Assembly (NCBI GenBank): GCA_024760905.1
Contig: CM045737.1
Coordinates: 18,043,348 to 18,107,347, forward strand
Length of the DNA stretch: 64,000 nt
From: Plotosus lineatus
Lineage: Eukaryota; Chordata; Actinopteri; Siluriformes; Plotosidae
Reading direction: 5' to 3'
The notes under the pieces are model-generated. The model was given only the letters and a program-made list of their open reading frames with translations, was not told the origin of the DNA and searched no databases. Positions 63,397-64,000 of the stretch are shown one piece after another (within the stretch, counting starts at the first letter, position 1; each line of letters opens with the position of its first letter). Made by a program: the position numbers and the translations under genes.

Positions 63397-64000
63397 GACT
63401 TAAGGCAGTCAGGCCTTCTACACTCACAGCATGATGATCTGGAAACTAGATATCAAAGAATAATAAGAATATTATTGATAAAATAAAATAAGATAAAAAC
63501 TTAGGGAATCAATATTCAATATAAAAAATACACAGCAGCAAGAACAAACATGGCCAATGTGTTAGGAAATTCCTTAATAAAGGGAAGTCAGCTGCAGCAG
63601 GAAAAAACTCTTGTAAGTGCATGCCTGTGCATGTGTCTTTTCCTGCCTTTTAGCCCTATTGACAGTTATCATCTCTCTCTCTCTAGTTGAAGTTCAAAGG
63701 TCCCTAATGTTCTAAACAGGATGGCACAGATATGAATACATGTAATAAGTGCATCTGACCACTGTGAAAACTCTGCACAAGGATTAAATATAAATTTATA
63801 TGAATCCAACTTCTTTATTGGGTTCCATTATTGTTGAACTGCAAAGACCAGTTGAAGCTAATTCAGTTTGAATGATTTGAACAAGTTTTAGCATTTACAG
63901 TATTTACCCACAGGCTAGATTGTCAATAGACAACCATTAAATGGTCAGACAAGCATGACCTATCAGTTTTAATTAAAAAAAAAAAAAAAATCTGTTGGGT
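63397..64000 (-). other. Upstream region of syne2 exon 1
   Basis: AT-rich with a TC run (about 63672-63686) and an A-run near the right edge. No TATA/CpG-island promoter was recognised. The exon 1 5' UTR border and the transcription start cannot be placed from sequence alone. Confidence 0.4.

Larger units (their letters stand above)
56316..63308 (-). other. Intron 1
   Basis: A 7-kb intron carrying a SINE, a split miniature element, the nearly intact RTE and a foldback. 60460-60700 shows hAT-like ends (gcacgggtcaccaacctttt, cttgggaacctttttgacta). 60720-61600 looks like further transposon debris with one 88-codon frame of no recognised family. 61910-63300 has nothing I recognise. Confidence 0.5.

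Noticed and set aside
63397..63480. Possible splice acceptor upstream of the start codon (tgtgagtgtag)
   Set aside because: The pyrimidine content is poor and nothing else supports a 5' UTR junction there, so the 5' border of exon 1 is left undefined.
1..64000. CRISPR arrays, prokaryotic operons, phage or plasmid modules
   Set aside because: None of the periodic repeats has spacer structure, and the whole window is a spliced vertebrate gene with introns and eukaryotic transposons.

Overview
This window is vertebrate nuclear DNA, almost certainly from a teleost fish. It is AT-rich and intron-dense, and it is full of tRNA-headed SINEs, RTE-type LINEs, Tc1/mariner and hAT transposons, miniature inverted-repeat elements and long dinucleotide tracts of the kind found in fish genomes. 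I found no bacterial or organellar genes, and no tRNA, rRNA or CRISPR.

One host gene explains the coding content: the 5' part of a nesprin-2 (syne2) orthologue on the minus strand. Transcription runs from about 63.4 kb down to position 1 and beyond. I placed 42 coding exons by hand. Each has AG/GT borders, and the splice phases agree across all 41 junctions, so the conceptual protein is open from an ATG at 63396 to the window edge (4,787 codons plus 1 base). Exons 1-8 encode the tandem calponin-homology (CH1-CH2) actin-binding domain. Exons 9-41 encode spectrin-type helical repeats interrupted by low-complexity inserts, chiefly exons 21, 30 and 37. Exon 42 is a mega-exon of more than 6.8 kb that runs off the left edge. 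The SUN-binding KASH end of the protein is outside the window.

Exon 42 is the most unusual part. It encodes a Ser/Thr/Glu/Asp-rich, probably disordered linker made of in-frame tandem repeats. There are seven copies of a basic KKRKQKK motif spaced 960, 1428, 948, 951, 1311 and 951 bp apart, every spacing a multiple of three. Long and short units alternate in a way that suggests a three-unit higher-order repeat of 3,327 bp.

The introns hold mostly transposons. There are four RTE-clade LINE copies (8.8-11.5, 31.6-33.8, 40.8-41.4 and 57.1-60.3 kb), the last nearly intact. There are also a Tc1-like element with both ends (17.6-19.2 kb), a hAT element with a perfect 8-bp target duplication (19.5-21.2 kb), a second hAT-like element carrying nested LINE remnants (21.8-24.6 kb), three copies of a miniature inverted-repeat family, several fold-back palindromes and numerous SINEs. 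Element ends lie within about 10, 25 and 40 bp of the 5' splice sites of three consecutive exons (36, 35 and 34).

The protein is expected to link actin (CH domains) to the nuclear envelope. The gene and exon calls rest on reading-frame continuity, splice-site consensus and recalled similarity to human nesprin-2. No alignment or transcript data were available.
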